Positions 44,581 through 54,861 of a stretch of DNA of 64,000 nucleotides are shown in pieces. How positions within the stretch are numbered: the stretch's first letter is position 1; each line of letters begins with the position of its first letter. The notes beneath the pieces were generated by a model. The model was not told the DNA's origin, did no database searches, and was given only the letters and a program-made list of their open reading frames with translations. This DNA comes from Podocnemis expansa (Eukaryota; Chordata; Testudines; Podocnemididae), in assembly GCA_007922195.1 (NCBI GenBank), contig ML682059.1:16882205-16946204 (forward strand). Reading direction: 5' to 3'. Made by a program: the position numbers and the translations under genes.

Positions 44581-45446
44581 AATGCCAAAACAAAGGCCTA
44601 AAGTAAAAGCAAATGAAAATTATAAAAAAAAAAAAAAAAAAAAAGAGGGGCAACTGGACATTGAAGAGCTAAAGGAGCATTTGTGGTCATACTGTAACAG
44701 CAAATCAAAGCAGTTGTTAAAACTCAAACAGTGGGAAACAGCACATAGAGAAGGTGAGGTCAAATCACCTGTTGTAATGGGAGCAGAATCCATACTCATG
44801 ATTTAATCCTGCTTTTACACAATTGAATCTGCATATCATTTCCAATTCTGCTGTTTCTCTTTGAAGTCTTGATGTCTTACCGACTTGCTTGAGCACAACT
44901 GTTAACAAACAATCAACACAGTCTTTAGGAAGACTGAAGTGCTCAGCACCTGTTTTTTTAATGTTGTGAATTCTGATGTCAGTTTTGTGCCCATTTTATC
45001 CTTTTGCACAGAGATTGTCCTGTCTGTCCAATGTATAAGGTGTGGGTGGATTTCTGGCATACAATGCCAGAAATCACACTGTTGGATGAGCAGGTGAATG
45101 AGTCCTTCATGAAGTAGCTGGCTTCATTAGATCCTGTGACAATGTTTTTTGTGCAGATAGGTGGGCAAAGTTAGTGGCATGGTTTATTGCAGGGGTATGT
45201 GCCTGCTTTAATGTTTCTGTTGTTAGGTCTGTAGTTGCTGGTGAGTGTCCGTTTATGATTAGAGGGTTTGTCTGTAGACAGGGATAGGTCTGTCTCCTGA
45301 GACTTGAGAGTCTGAGGGATCATCTTATAGAATAGGCTATAGGTCCTTAATGTTCTGTTGTAGACGTTTGACTTGGGGGTTGTATGTGATGACCAGTGGT
45401 GTTCTGTTGTTTTCTTTCCTGGGCTTCTTCTGTAGCAGTTGATTTC

Positions 45447-46267
45447 AGGGTACCTAGACAAATTGGAGCAGTGGGCCAAGAGGAATCTCATGAGGTTCAA
45501 CAAGGACAAGTGTAAAATCCTGCACCTGGGACGAAAAAAACCCATGTACTGCTACAGGCTGGGGAGTGATCAGCTAAATAGCAGCACTGGAGAGAAGGAC
45601 CTGGGAGTCATGGTGGATGGGAAGCTGGATATGAGTCAGCAGTGTGCGCTTGCTGTCAAAAAGGCCAATGGCATACTGGGCTGCATCAGAAGAAGTGTTG
45701 CCAGCAGATCGAGGGATGTGATCATTCCCCTCTATTCTGCACTAGTGAGGCCACATCTGGAATACTGTGTCCAGTTTTGGGCTCCCCACTACAAAAAGGA
45801 CATGGACAAATTAGAGAGAGTCCAGAGGAGGGCAACAAAAATGATCAAAGGGCTGGAGCACAAGCCCTATGAAGAAAGACTGAAGGAACTAGGCTTATTT
45901 AGCCTGCAGAAGAGAAGATTGAGGGGGGATTTGATAGCAACCTTCAACTACTTGAAGGGCTGCTCCAAGGAGGATGGAGCTCGACTCTTCTCAGTAGTAA
46001 CAGAGGGCAGAACGAGAAGCAATGGTTTCAAGTTACAGCTGGGGCGGTCCAGGCTGGATATTAGGAGAAACTTCCTTACTAGGCGAGTGGTGAAGCATTG
46101 GAATAAGCTGCTTAGGGAGGTGGTGGAATCGCCATCTCTGGAGGTGTTCAAGGCCCAGCTGGACAAAACCCTGACTGGGATGATCTAATGGGAGTGGTCC
46201 TGCTTTTTTTGGCAGGGGGTTGGACTAGATGACCTCGTGGGGTCCCTTCCAACCCTATGATTCTATG
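45447..46267 (+). pseudogene. CR1 LINE 3' fragment: RT C-terminus and 3' end
   Basis: The plus-strand frame to 46188 reads [20 protein letters not shown], then [83 protein letters not shown] and [18 protein letters not shown]. This is the CR1 RT thumb and C-terminus with no internal stop over about 245 codons. It is followed by the CR1 3' UTR TTGGACTAGATGACCTCGTG..CCCTTCCAACC and terminal CCTATGATTCTATGA. The copy is 5' truncated and comparatively young; it lies inside the antisense Penelope. Confidence 0.9.
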
Positions 46268-46497
46268 ATACCTTCCTGGTTCTGTGAATGTTTTTTGGTT
46301 TTTTTTTTAACTTCTGCAGGGGGGTACTGTAGTTTTAAGAATGCTGGATGAAGATCCTGAAAGTGTCTGTCTCTGAGGGATCAGAGCAAATGCAGTTATA
46401 TCTTAGGGCTTAGCTGTAGACAATGGATTGTGTTGTGTGTTTTGAATGAAAGCTTGAGGGATGTAGGTAACTATACCAATCAATAGGTTTTCAGTAT

Positions 46498-46640
46498 AGG
46501 GTGATCTTGATAGTGTAGTGGCTAACACCTTTGCTTAACATGCAGAAGGTCCTGGGTTCAATTCCCAGGGGGTTGGACTCAATGATCTCATGAGGTCCCT
46601 TCCAGCCCTATGACTTGACTTGACTTGACTTGACTTGATG
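46498..46640 (+). mobile_element. tRNA-Val-like SINE with CR1 tail
   Basis: The head contains an A box (TAGTGTAGTGG, 46511-46521) and a B box (GGTTCAATTCC, 46555-46565). TAGTGTAGTGG..AACAC followed by TTGCTTAACATGCAGAAGG is very like the 5' half and anticodon stem of tRNA-Val (loop TTAACAT, anticodon AAC). It joins GGTTGGACTCAATGATCTCA and TGAGGTCCCTTCCAGCCCTATGA, the same 3' end as the CR1 230 bases upstream, and ends in (TTGAC)n at about 46611-46636. This fits a SINE mobilised by CR1 machinery. It is not a functional tRNA gene: no acceptor stem closes it. Confidence 0.75.
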
Positions 46641-47665
46641 TGTCTATTCCTAATTCATACTGTAGTATCCAGAAAGTGGATCTTCTGTGTGGAGTGTTCC
46701 AGGCTCAGTTTGATTGTGGAGTGGAAATTGTTGAAATTTCTGTGGAAATCTCCAAGAGTGTCCCTACCATGTGTCCAGATGATGAAGATGTCATCAACGT
46801 AGCATAAGTAGAGGAAAGATGCTTTGGGATGAGACTTGAGGAGACATTGTTCTAACTCACTCATAAAAATGTTGGCCTATTGTGGGGCCATGCGGGTACC
46901 CACAGCTGTGCCACTGACTTGAAGATATAAATTATCCTCAAAGCTGAAATGGTTAAGGGTGAGCACAAAGTCACAAAGTTGAGGCATAATATGTTCTGTG
47001 GCATCATCTGGGATGGTGCTTCTAGTAGTTTGTAATCTGTCTTTTTGTGGTATATTGGTATAAAGAGCTTCTTCATATTTGGTGGCCAGAATGGTGTTTT
47101 CTGGAAGCTTACCAATGGATTGGATTTTCCTCAGGAAGTCTGTGGTGCTTTGAAGATAGCTAGGAGTGTTGATAGCACAGGGTTTGAGGAGGGAGTCCAC
47201 ATAGTCAGATAAGCCTGCTGTAAGAGTGCCAGTGCCTGAGATGATGTGGCTTCTGGGGTTTCCTTTTTTTATGGATTTTTGGTAGTAGATAGAATATTTC
47301 TGGTCAGAGTTCTGGTGGTGTGTCTATCTTTATTACTTCCTGCGTTGCCTTGGGGAGTGTCCTGAGTAGCTAATGTAGTTCCTTTTGGTATTCCTCAGCA
47401 GGGTCAGAGAAAACTGGTTTGTAGAATGTTGTGTTGGAGAATTTTTTATAAGCCTCCTGATCATAATCCAATTTATTCATGATGACGAGAGCATCTCCTT
47501 TGTCAGCCTCCTTAATAATAATGTCCAAGTTGCTTCTGAGGCTACGGATGGCATTGCATTCTGCATGGCTGAGGTTATGATGTAATGGATGTTGTTTGTC
47601 CATGATGTCAGCTTTTGCACAGTGGTAGAAACAATCAGTGTAGAAGTCTAGTCTGTTGTTCTTTC

Positions 47666-48980
47666 CTTAAAAGGAAAAAACAGACTTCCTGCATTTGTAA
47701 TGTGCAGGAGAATGCTGGGAAATACAGGACAGATGTTCCCAGGGAAAGACCCAGCATTGGGGATGCATTGGAGTCATCTTGTTTTATAACTGAAGTTGGA
47801 GACAGCCAGGATGCACATGGCAGGCTACAGTTATACATGGTGTGCTTTGCACACTGATGGTTATTTATGAGTGTGACATTCCCTCCCTGAAATCTGTACT
47901 GATGTGTAGCTGTGTCACCACAATCCCTTACTCCTTGGCCATGACTCTCTCCACTTTGCAGTGTGAACCATCCATCTTCTGGGTGAGCCCACACCCAGTC
48001 TTCTGCAAATAACCAGTCCCTGGTGAAGTGAATAAGTGCTTCTGGCCAGCCGCTCATGGGATTGACCCCAAGAAACACCCCCAGTTGCAGATGCCATCAC
48101 AGACACTGCCATCTTGCAGGCTTCATGCTGTTTACTTCTCCCTGCAAGTTCATTACCCACATCTGTCAGTTTATCAAAGAAATTGATATGCACCAGCTCT
48201 GCCACTCTAAGTGAAGTCTCTACACACACTCAATCCACATGCACTGCTTTAAATAAAACAGACAAATAAGTTTATTACCTACAGCAAGATTTTAAGTGAT
48301 CATAAGTCAGAATAATGTGAATCAAGAAAGTAGTTCATAATTAACTAAAAGGTAAGTTGCATCCTAAACTAGTCATAATAGTTCAGTAGCTTTCCAGTCT
48401 ATGATGTAAGCTTACCATAGATGCTGGCTGCAATCCTTCTGTCAGGCTCCCTCCTGCCACCAGACAGTTTCTCAGTGTCCTTGATGTTTCCTTGAAGAAT
48501 AGATTCCAAGGGAGAATCACAAGATAAAGATGCCTCTTTGTTTTAACAAGTTTCCTTGACTTCTTGGAGTCAGGTGATCAGTCAGATCCAGCAATAGGCA
48601 TGATTTCTTCTGTTTGAACGAAAATACTCTAAGGTGTTCCAGCTAGTCCATTGCTCCTGTATGAAAGCCTTTGCAAGGTGTGGAACCTCAGCTTTGTGTT
48701 TGTCTGTACATATTCCAGCCACCTGAGGCACAGATTTGGGGATATGACATAGCAGAGTTTCATATCTCTACATATGCATGGCATTGCAAGAAATATTCTG
48801 CCATAATGATAATGGTCAGTATGTCATAAGCAGTACAAAAACACCGTACTTGGCATTAGACAATACACAGTTACACTGTAGGGATGAATATAAATGATAC
48901 ATGAATCACACCATAAGTATGTATAAGGGATACAGAGTGTCATGGTAAGCAGCTCAGGTGGGAGCTATTACAGCAACACA
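47666..48980 (-). mobile_element. Possible LTR of a retroelement, antisense
   Basis: On the minus strand there is a long unit with AATAAA (48276-48271) in the context GATCACTTAAAATCTTGCTG..AATAAACTTATTTGTCTG, similar to U3/R segments I associate with turtle LTR retroelements. No PBS, gag or pol is visible. Minus-strand frames of 147 and 104 codons (47635-48229) show no recognisable domain. Boundaries are uncertain. Confidence 0.3.
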
Positions 48981-49676
48981 TCACAAAGAATTTAAGGTTG
49001 AAGGATATAGGTGACAGCCTCCTACTCACCTGGCTATGCTCTGTCAAAACCTAAAGCTAATTTCGAAAACTATCTTTTCTCATTTTTCTGGCAAATCCTG
49101 AATATTTTCCTAGCCCAACTGAATATTTTCTGTGGTTTTTTTTTTTGTTTGTTTGTTTGTTTTCTTTGCTTTGCTTTGCTTTGCTTGGACAGCAAACTGA
49201 AATGTCAATTATTCACTCACCTCTAATGATTACTATAAAAATCTATAAAGAAAAGATATCCTATATCTCTACAATTTACTTAAATGCCTTGACTTTCATT
49301 TAGGCAAATCACCTGTTCAGCACTTAGCTTCTTAATTTTATCTCCTATCAAAGTGATTAATACTGAATACTTTTCAAATATAGCCATTTAATAATGGGTG
49401 TACATTTATTTTTAAAGTAAAATAGTAATAGATTCCTTGAAATACTGAAGAAAACCATTTTGAAACACACATGACATTTTATAAACAGAAGCTCACAAGG
49501 TACTGAGTGAAATTTGAATGCCAAAGAGATCTGGGGCTAGATGTTTTAGTATAAATTAATGTACATCTATTTATCAGTGCAGCTACTCTGGTTTACATGA
49601 GCTGAGGGTGTGGCCCACGAGTGTTTTCTCATGGTCTGCCACCTTACCTTTTCGTTGGCAAGTAAAAGACTTCTAG
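48981..49676. other. Unassigned AT-rich DNA with a palindromic-repeat half copy
   Basis: No gene. Simple T-rich tract TTTGTTTGTTTGTTTG at 49147-49162 and TTTGC repeats to 49188. The half copy of the short palindromic repeat lies at about 49570-49618 (GGTTTACATGAGCTGAGGGT). Confidence 0.4.
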
Positions 49677-50693
49677 AAGATGTCTACACTCCCCCCGCCC
49701 CCGTTAACCCACATGATTGGTCTACAGTGTTAGCCTAGTCTGGATGTGAGAATTCCTGTGTCATTGCTGTATCCTCATTTGGTATGTTTGCATCTAAAAA
49801 TTTAGTTTAGACTGGTGAGTCTAAACTAAATAAGTCTGAGGTTAGTCTGAAATAACCTCGGACTAGTTCAGCCAGACTGCAGATTTTTAGTTCAAACTAG
49901 CTACACGTCCTAGTTTGAACTAATGACTTTGTTTGACCTTTTTTAGTTCATATTAGCCATTATTTCACATATTGCACTTGCTTAGTTTGAACTAAAGTTT
50001 GAACTAAGCTGGCTAGTCCAAACTAGCCAGGGGCTTTTATTAGTTTTGGACTAACCTTTGCTTTCTCTGAACTAAGAAATTTCTTAGTTTGAACTAGCCA
50101 AAGGCTAGTGTGGCCATGGGGCAAATTAGTCTGAACTAAGCTTGCTTAGTCTGGATAGGGCCGTGCCTAGGCAGGTGTGGGGCCCCAAGCAAATTATCTT
50201 CTGCAGGGCCTCACCAGCACTGGGGGCATGGCCGGTCAGCCCAGAGTGGAGGGGCAGGCCCGCTTCACCCCTGCTCCAGCCCTTCCCCATGCAGGGGATG
50301 GAGTGAGCAAGCAAAACACAGCAGCTGGGTTCAGCACTCCTGCTCCCGCGCCCTGACCCCCCCCAGCAATGTGCTGCCTTCTGCTTCATGCTGGAGGCAG
50401 TGGGGAGGGGGTGGGAGCAAGCACGGCTGGGGAGGGGGCAGCGCATGGCCAGGGGGTGGGGGGAAGGTATCAGGGGTGCTAAACCTGGCTGTCATTTTTG
50501 GCCAGGTTGCCCCATCCCTCAGATGGGGCACAGCTGGCTGTTGTGGGGGCAGTGTTTCGGGCCCCACGCTCCCCTGCTCATGGCAGGACAGAATGGGGCT
50601 CATGGAACTGTGGGGGCCTGGGCTGATCACCCCTTTCGCCACCCCCTAGAAACTGCCCTGAGTCTGGACTAATTTGGTAGTGTAGACATAGCC
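49677..50693. mobile_element. Harbinger-type element, AGTTCGAACT word family, with hAT MITE inside
   Basis: The ends GATGTCTACACT and AGTGTAGACATAGCC are inverted repeats. The first half is an array of TTAGTTTGAACTAA, AGTCTAAACT and AGTCCAAACT words. A hAT MITE at 50156-50660 interrupts it. The 5' end lacks the GGC start. No coding capacity of its own. Confidence 0.7.
50156..50660. mobile_element. hAT MITE with perfect 8-bp TSD
   Basis: It starts TAGGGCCGTGCCTAGGCAGG and on the other strand ends CAGGGCAGTTTCTAGGGGGT, an imperfect inverted repeat (AGGGC..T..CTAGG). AGTCTGGA occurs at 50148-50155 and 50661-50668. The interior (505 bp) is GC-rich. Open frames on both strands (50126-50672) are incidental. 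Confidence 0.85.
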
Positions 50694-50941
50694 ATTGTTT
50701 CTTCAGTTGCCAATGTGTGTCAGGGAGTATGTTCCACAGTTCTGTGTGCTGAGACACTCAAGAATTCTTTCCCAGTCAGTTCCAAGAATAGTAGGAGAAC
50801 TTACCTGGGAATTGTGGGAAGGGCAATAGAGGATTATCAGCCATCACAGACTACTGAGTACGTTTGCAAGAAGGACAGGTTTCAGCCTAAGCAAAAGCAC
50901 AGCTTGGACTTTAACCTCTATACCCCTCTGTAAAAGCAAGT
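50694..50941. other. Unassigned DNA
   Basis: Nothing recognised between the Harbinger-type element and the Penelope palindrome. Confidence 0.5.
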
Positions 50942-50953
50942 ATGGATTGTAAG

Positions 50954-51113
50954 TTTCAAAAGGGATAGCCGTGTTAGTCTAGTCCAGTAAAAAAACAACA
51001 AGGAGTTGTGTGGCACTTTAAGACTAAGGAAGTGGGATCTTCTCCCACGAAAGCTCATGCAAAAAATAAATCTGTTAGTCTTAAAGTGCCACACAACTCC
51101 TTCTTGTTTTTTA
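50954..51113. mobile_element. 160-bp fold-back Penelope terminal element, perfect 12-bp TSD
   Basis: ATGGATTGTAAG flanks it exactly on both sides (50942-50953 and 51114-51125). It reads AAAAGGGATAGCCGTGTTAG, then the inverted arm GGAGTTGTGTGGCACTTTAA..GACTAA, then GGAAGTGGGATCTTCTCCCA, CGAAAGCTCATGC, and the sense arm CTGTTAGTCTTAAAGTGCCA..CACAACTCC. The two arms are near-perfect inverted copies of about 40 bases around a hairpin. No protein is encoded; it must have been mobilised in trans by a Penelope element. Confidence 0.85.
51024..51060 (+). ncRNA. Hammerhead-like hairpin in the fold-back Penelope unit
   Basis: CTAAGGAA, stem GTGGGA..TCCCAC, GAAA, GCTCATGC: the best conserved stem II (6 perfect pairs) and GAAA box in the window. 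The first box deviates (CTAAGGA instead of CTGATGA) because the inverted arm joins here, and the base expected to be U before the cleavage site is A. Confidence 0.35.
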
Positions 51114-51125
51114 ATGGATTGTAAG

Positions 51126-51339
51126 GACAACTAAACATGTGTGTGATGGGTTGTGTGTGTACAGGAGCTGGGTAAAAACACACCTAACATCATGGAATAG
51201 GACTGGAATGTAGACATAACCTCAGATATTTCTATTACAAACTTGCATTTTAAACCCAAGCACAGAATAAAAGGGGGATAGTTTAATTTCAAATTCCATC
51301 CTGACACTGTTGCAAGAAAAAGGAGGCTATAAAATGCAA
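51126..51339. other. Unassigned DNA up to the gap
   Basis: No feature recognised. Confidence 0.5.
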
Positions 51340-51739
51340 NNNNNNNNNNNNNNNNNNNNNNNNNNNNNNNNNNNNNNNNNNNNNNNNNNNNNNNNNNNNN
51401 NNNNNNNNNNNNNNNNNNNNNNNNNNNNNNNNNNNNNNNNNNNNNNNNNNNNNNNNNNNNNNNNNNNNNNNNNNNNNNNNNNNNNNNNNNNNNNNNNNNN
51501 NNNNNNNNNNNNNNNNNNNNNNNNNNNNNNNNNNNNNNNNNNNNNNNNNNNNNNNNNNNNNNNNNNNNNNNNNNNNNNNNNNNNNNNNNNNNNNNNNNNN
51601 NNNNNNNNNNNNNNNNNNNNNNNNNNNNNNNNNNNNNNNNNNNNNNNNNNNNNNNNNNNNNNNNNNNNNNNNNNNNNNNNNNNNNNNNNNNNNNNNNNNN
51701 NNNNNNNNNNNNNNNNNNNNNNNNNNNNNNNNNNNNNNN
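51340..51739. other. Assembly gap, 400 N
   Basis: Exactly 400 undetermined bases. It probably hides the left part of the Harbinger element whose right part follows. Frames crossing it are meaningless. Confidence 0.98.
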
Positions 51740-52133
51740 TGGTGTTGGGGCTGCAGCCCGGGCTGCCGGCTGAGCCGCCTGGCAGGGGTTCACCCCCTGC
51801 CACTCCCCTGGAGGCTGCAGCCCCCTTTCTGGGGCTGCAACCCCCTTCTGGGGCTGAGGGACAGTGCTCAGCACCCTGGCCAAGGACCTGAGGGCTCCCT
51901 GGCCAGGGTGCTGAGGATCCGATGTTGTTTTGGAACACTTTGTTCCGAAACAACATGTTCACACGCCTTGTTTTGACCCCAAATGGGGTTTAATTTGTTT
52001 CGAAACAACTGTGTTGTTTTGAAACAAGGGCTTCCCCTTGTTTCGAAACAACTGTGCGTCGTGTGAACAGCTGAAACCTTATTTTGAAACAACCTCTGTT
52101 GTTTCGAAATAAGGAGGCTGTGTGAACACAGCC
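51740..52133. mobile_element. Harbinger element, right part only, GTTTCGAAAC family
   Basis: The right end is GTGTGAACACAGCC at 52120-52133, preceded by GTTGTTTCGAAATAAG, TTGTTTCGAAACAACTGTGC and CCCCAAATGGGG, as in the three ~400-bp MITEs. Upstream (51740-51900) is GC-rich sequence with repeated GGGGCTGCAGCC words, unlike those MITEs, so this is a longer family member. The left end would be in the gap. Confidence 0.75.
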
Positions 52134-52361
52134 TACTAGATCACATCATCCACATCTTTGTCCGTAACACTTGGCATATACTCTTTAATTCCTTACATGG
52201 TCCCCATGGGGAAGGATGGAAGCAGAAAAGCTCCCACTGCCCCAAAGAGTGGTGGGAATTAGCTCACCAGTTAGCCCAACTTCAGGCAGACAATTCAGTC
52301 ATGCAAACCCAAATTACACAGCTGACTACTGAGAATCTGCTGGAATAAGTACTTCAACTTC
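52134..52361. other. Unassigned DNA
   Basis: No feature recognised. Confidence 0.5.
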
Positions 52362-53193
52362 TGTCACAGGATGCACACCTGTGCACCCTGGGATATGATC
52401 AATATGATTTTTCTGTTCACTTATGCACTGTGATTGCATTTTTTTTTTAATGCCAATAATTCCATACAAGGTTTCTTTATGGATGCTTATAACTTATTCT
52501 AAATGATTACTATGTTATCAGGTTTCCTGAAGCATCATGCATGTGAAAATATGTATAATATGTTTTCCTTGGCTTCTGGGGGTGGGAGACAGCCAGAACT
52601 CTCTCCCAGCAGCATGTAAACATCCAAAGCTGCAAGCAATCAAGTATCTGGAGAAGGTAACAAAGATATGCTAATTGAGGAGGCTCAGACCAGGCAAAGA
52701 GATCACCTCTACCCAGAGGAGTAAGGTTGGCGGGGGGGGGGGGGTTGGAAACAAAGAGAGACACTTGAGAAGATTAGGGGCTTTTTTGCCTGGGACTCTC
52801 TATCTTGAAACAACTTCAAGAAAGATCTAGGTCCTGCCTGGTCTCAGGCAGAGACTGGCTGTACAAACCTCTGGCCGCTGAACACTCTGAGCATAAACTT
52901 TGACTATGAGGTCACTTTAGGTAGAGATATTAGGTTAGTATGTGTGTTTTATCTTTTATTTCCTTGTGGCCACCCCAACTCATTTATATTGTGATTCTGC
53001 CATGATTGGCCATATTCTCACTTAGAATTATAATCTGATCAATAAACTAGTAGCTGTTTAAACTGAAGCTGTGTGGTCTTTAGAGAGTGTGAGTGAAGAA
53101 GGCTGGGCATGATCCATTTCTTTGTTAAATGGACAGACATGAGCGTATGGTGATCAGGAATGGGTCCCAAACCCTGTAATACAGTGGCTCTCA
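52362..53193 (+). mobile_element. Candidate 5' LTR of a Ty3/gypsy element
   Basis: It starts TGTCACAGGATGCACACC and ends GTGGCTCTCA. AATAAA at 53041-53046 gives a plausible R boundary. A primer-binding-like site follows at 53197, and decayed Gag is found downstream in the expected order. No second LTR is present, so boundaries cannot be checked within the window. A G-run lies at 52730-52743. Confidence 0.45.
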
Positions 53194-53196
53194 TTA

Positions 53197-53208
53197 TGGT
53201 ATCTGGGG
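53197..53208 (+). other. Possible tRNA-iMet primer-binding site
   Basis: TGGTATCTGGGG agrees with the initiator-Met site TGGTATCAGAGC at 9 of 12 positions, 3 bases after the proposed LTR end. Confidence 0.35.
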
Positions 53209-53492
53209 CTGGTTGTGCTTTATGGGGGTTGTCCCTGGAGTAGCCAGAGAACATGCACCCCCTGCTTGGGACTGAGTGCACACAAGAGGCTGGAGTGGAC
53301 TGACCCAGGAGTGAGTGGTCACCTGGCAAAGTGGGGTGAATCAGGGTTCAGGATTGAGAATCGGGGGGTCACAGTGGCACACTGGACCATATCTGGAGAG
53401 CAGCCTATCACAGCTTCATGCAGAGATTCCTGAACTTTGGACCCAGCCTCACCCTTCAAATAAGGACTCATAGCTGTAACATCTGACAAGAA

Positions 53493-54300
53493 TTGTCAGA
53501 GGTTGTGAGTTTTTATGAGGTAGTGCTGTCTCCTATCCCTATTTCTCATCAGGTTTACTTTTCCTACTTGCCCAAGATTGGCCTGATAGTTATCCTGTTG
53601 ATTAGGAAAGCATTTTGCCCTGGCTGGCTGTCTAGCTACTCTGCCTTCCTAATGTTGCTCTCAACAGTCTTTGATAACCCCCATTTCCACTTCTTTGTCA
53701 ACACTGCCTTATGGAAACTCTGGCAGACACAACGCATAGCTGCCTCATACATGGAGTATTTTTGTCTACTCTCATAAGACATCGAGTGTGAAGAGGCAGA
53801 CCAGTGTTTCCCATTGAGCTGGCAAGAGGGGATTTTGGAAACCTTTAGTGACCTTGCTATTCAGATTGACAAGCACTTGTGCAAGAAATGGTTGGAGACA
53901 ACAAGTCATCACAGCCACATAGCCTGCATCCTTTACTATTGAACCCTTCTCAGCACACTCAGCCAGTTGTGGTAGTCCGGGTCCATCAGCAACTTACTTC
54001 AGATGAAGAAGAACAATAGCAATACCTTAACCTATGCTCCTGTTGCAGTGAACCAGACTACCCTGTATCTGTCTGGCCTATTAGAAACTCAGCCCAAAGG
54101 GATCCAGTCACAAGTTATTCTAGCCTTGGTAAGGAGGCTTCACCTGGGCATCACAATAAAGTATACTTCCAGCTTCTGTCTTGATCAGAGCACATTATGG
54201 TCCCAACCATTTGGCTCCACATGTCTAACAGGCAAGCCCTCTCTGCAGAAAATAGAGGTTCCAGCATCGATTCCATTCAGAGATCCCCATGACTTGTCCA
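53493..54300 (+). pseudogene. Sushi-type Ty3/gypsy Gag, decayed
   Basis: The first frame (53493-53777) has SSYSAFLMLLSTVFDNPHFH and ALWKLWQTQRIAASYMEYF, the capsid pattern SYPAFL-x-FDEP..AL-x-LRQG-x-SVA-x-YA-x-FR of Sushi Gags. After a shift, FSDLAIQIDKHLCKK matches L-x-DLAIRLD-x-RL. Then RVHQQLTSDEEEQ and LCSCCSEPDYPVSVWP follow, equivalent to RL-x-LT-x-EE and a CCHC zinc knuckle (LC-x-YCG-x-PGH-x-x-x-x-CP) in which GH became DY and the last C became W. Host genes of the RTL/PEG10 group derive from this class, but this copy has stops and frameshifts and is a dead retroelement fragment. The rest of the element is cut off by the Harbinger insertion. Confidence 0.65.
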
Positions 54301-54569
54301 AGGGGATGTCCACACAGCTTTTAAACTGAAATAACACTGGTTATGTTGATTTAAAAATGGTTAGGTCCACATGACATTTTCTTATAGCAAAATGATGAGC
54401 TCAGTTATTTCACTATAAGAAAAGGCATATTGATATAATAAAACCAAGTTTTATATTGATATGACAGTTATATCAAAACTGTTCTATTGATATAACACTG
54501 TAGGGACATGTTATATCTATCTAACAGTTAGATTGAAATCCTGTTTGCCTTCTTCCCAGGGTGCACAGA

Positions 54570-54861
54570 CCCCCCCCCCCATGCCCGGCTCCCCCGTCTT
54601 AGCTGGGAGGTGGAGGAAGGGATCTCTGTGTGCCTGGATCCCCTGCTCAATGGGCAGAGTGGGGAGGATCTCCCACACCCGGCTCCCCCCACAGCTGGAT
54701 GGGCAGCACAGCAAGGGATCCTTGCATGCTGGCTCCCCCAGCCCTAGCTGGGTGGCGGGAGGATCGATCCCCATACGTCCGCTTCCTCCACACTGGCTGG
54801 GCTGCAGGAAAAGGGACCCTGAATGCCCGGCACTCCCATCACTAGCTGGGTGGTGGGAATT
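54570..54861. repeat. Degenerate ~66-bp GC-rich tandem array (left half)
   Basis: Units built on CCGGCTCCCC..AGCTGGGTGGTGGGAGGGATC recur about four times with variants. The same unit reappears in the right half at about 59690-60030, so the array was split by the CR1 insertion. Frames through it are by-products. Confidence 0.6.

Larger units (their letters stand above)
44650..47665 (-). pseudogene. Penelope-like element ORF (RT + GIY-YIG), interrupted by CR1 and a SINE
   Basis: On the minus strand the ORF can be followed from N to C. 47603-47370: LDIIIKEADKGDALVIMNKL and YYKPV-like sequence. 47200-46877: ILATKYEEALYTNIP (a changed DV-x-SLYTNIP), NHFSFEDNLYLQVSGTAVGT and MAPQ. 46864-46655: YLCYVDDIFIIW at about 46807-46772 (the YVDD active site of Penelope RT) and IHFLDTTV. 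45545-45171: RTLTSNYRPNNRNIKAGTYP. 45060-44800: a degraded GIY-YIG end. A sense CR1 (45447-46267) and a SINE (46498-46640) interrupt it. Frames are broken by stops. Penelope RTs belong to the telomerase-related class. Confidence 0.85.

Noticed and set aside
46498..46570. Functional tRNA-Val gene
   Set aside because: A and B boxes and the anticodon-like loop are present, but the acceptor stem does not close and the sequence continues into a CR1-type tail, so it is a SINE head.
47635..48229. Minus-strand frames of 147 and 104 codons as a gene
   Set aside because: No domain, overlapping frames, and the region has LTR-like features including a poly(A) signal on the same strand.
51131..51962. Long frames of 193-250 codons across 51340-51739
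   Set aside because: They only exist because undetermined bases contain no stop codons.
53493..54329. Domesticated RTL/PEG10-like gag gene
   Set aside because: The frame is broken by stops and shifts and the zinc knuckle has lost its H and last C.
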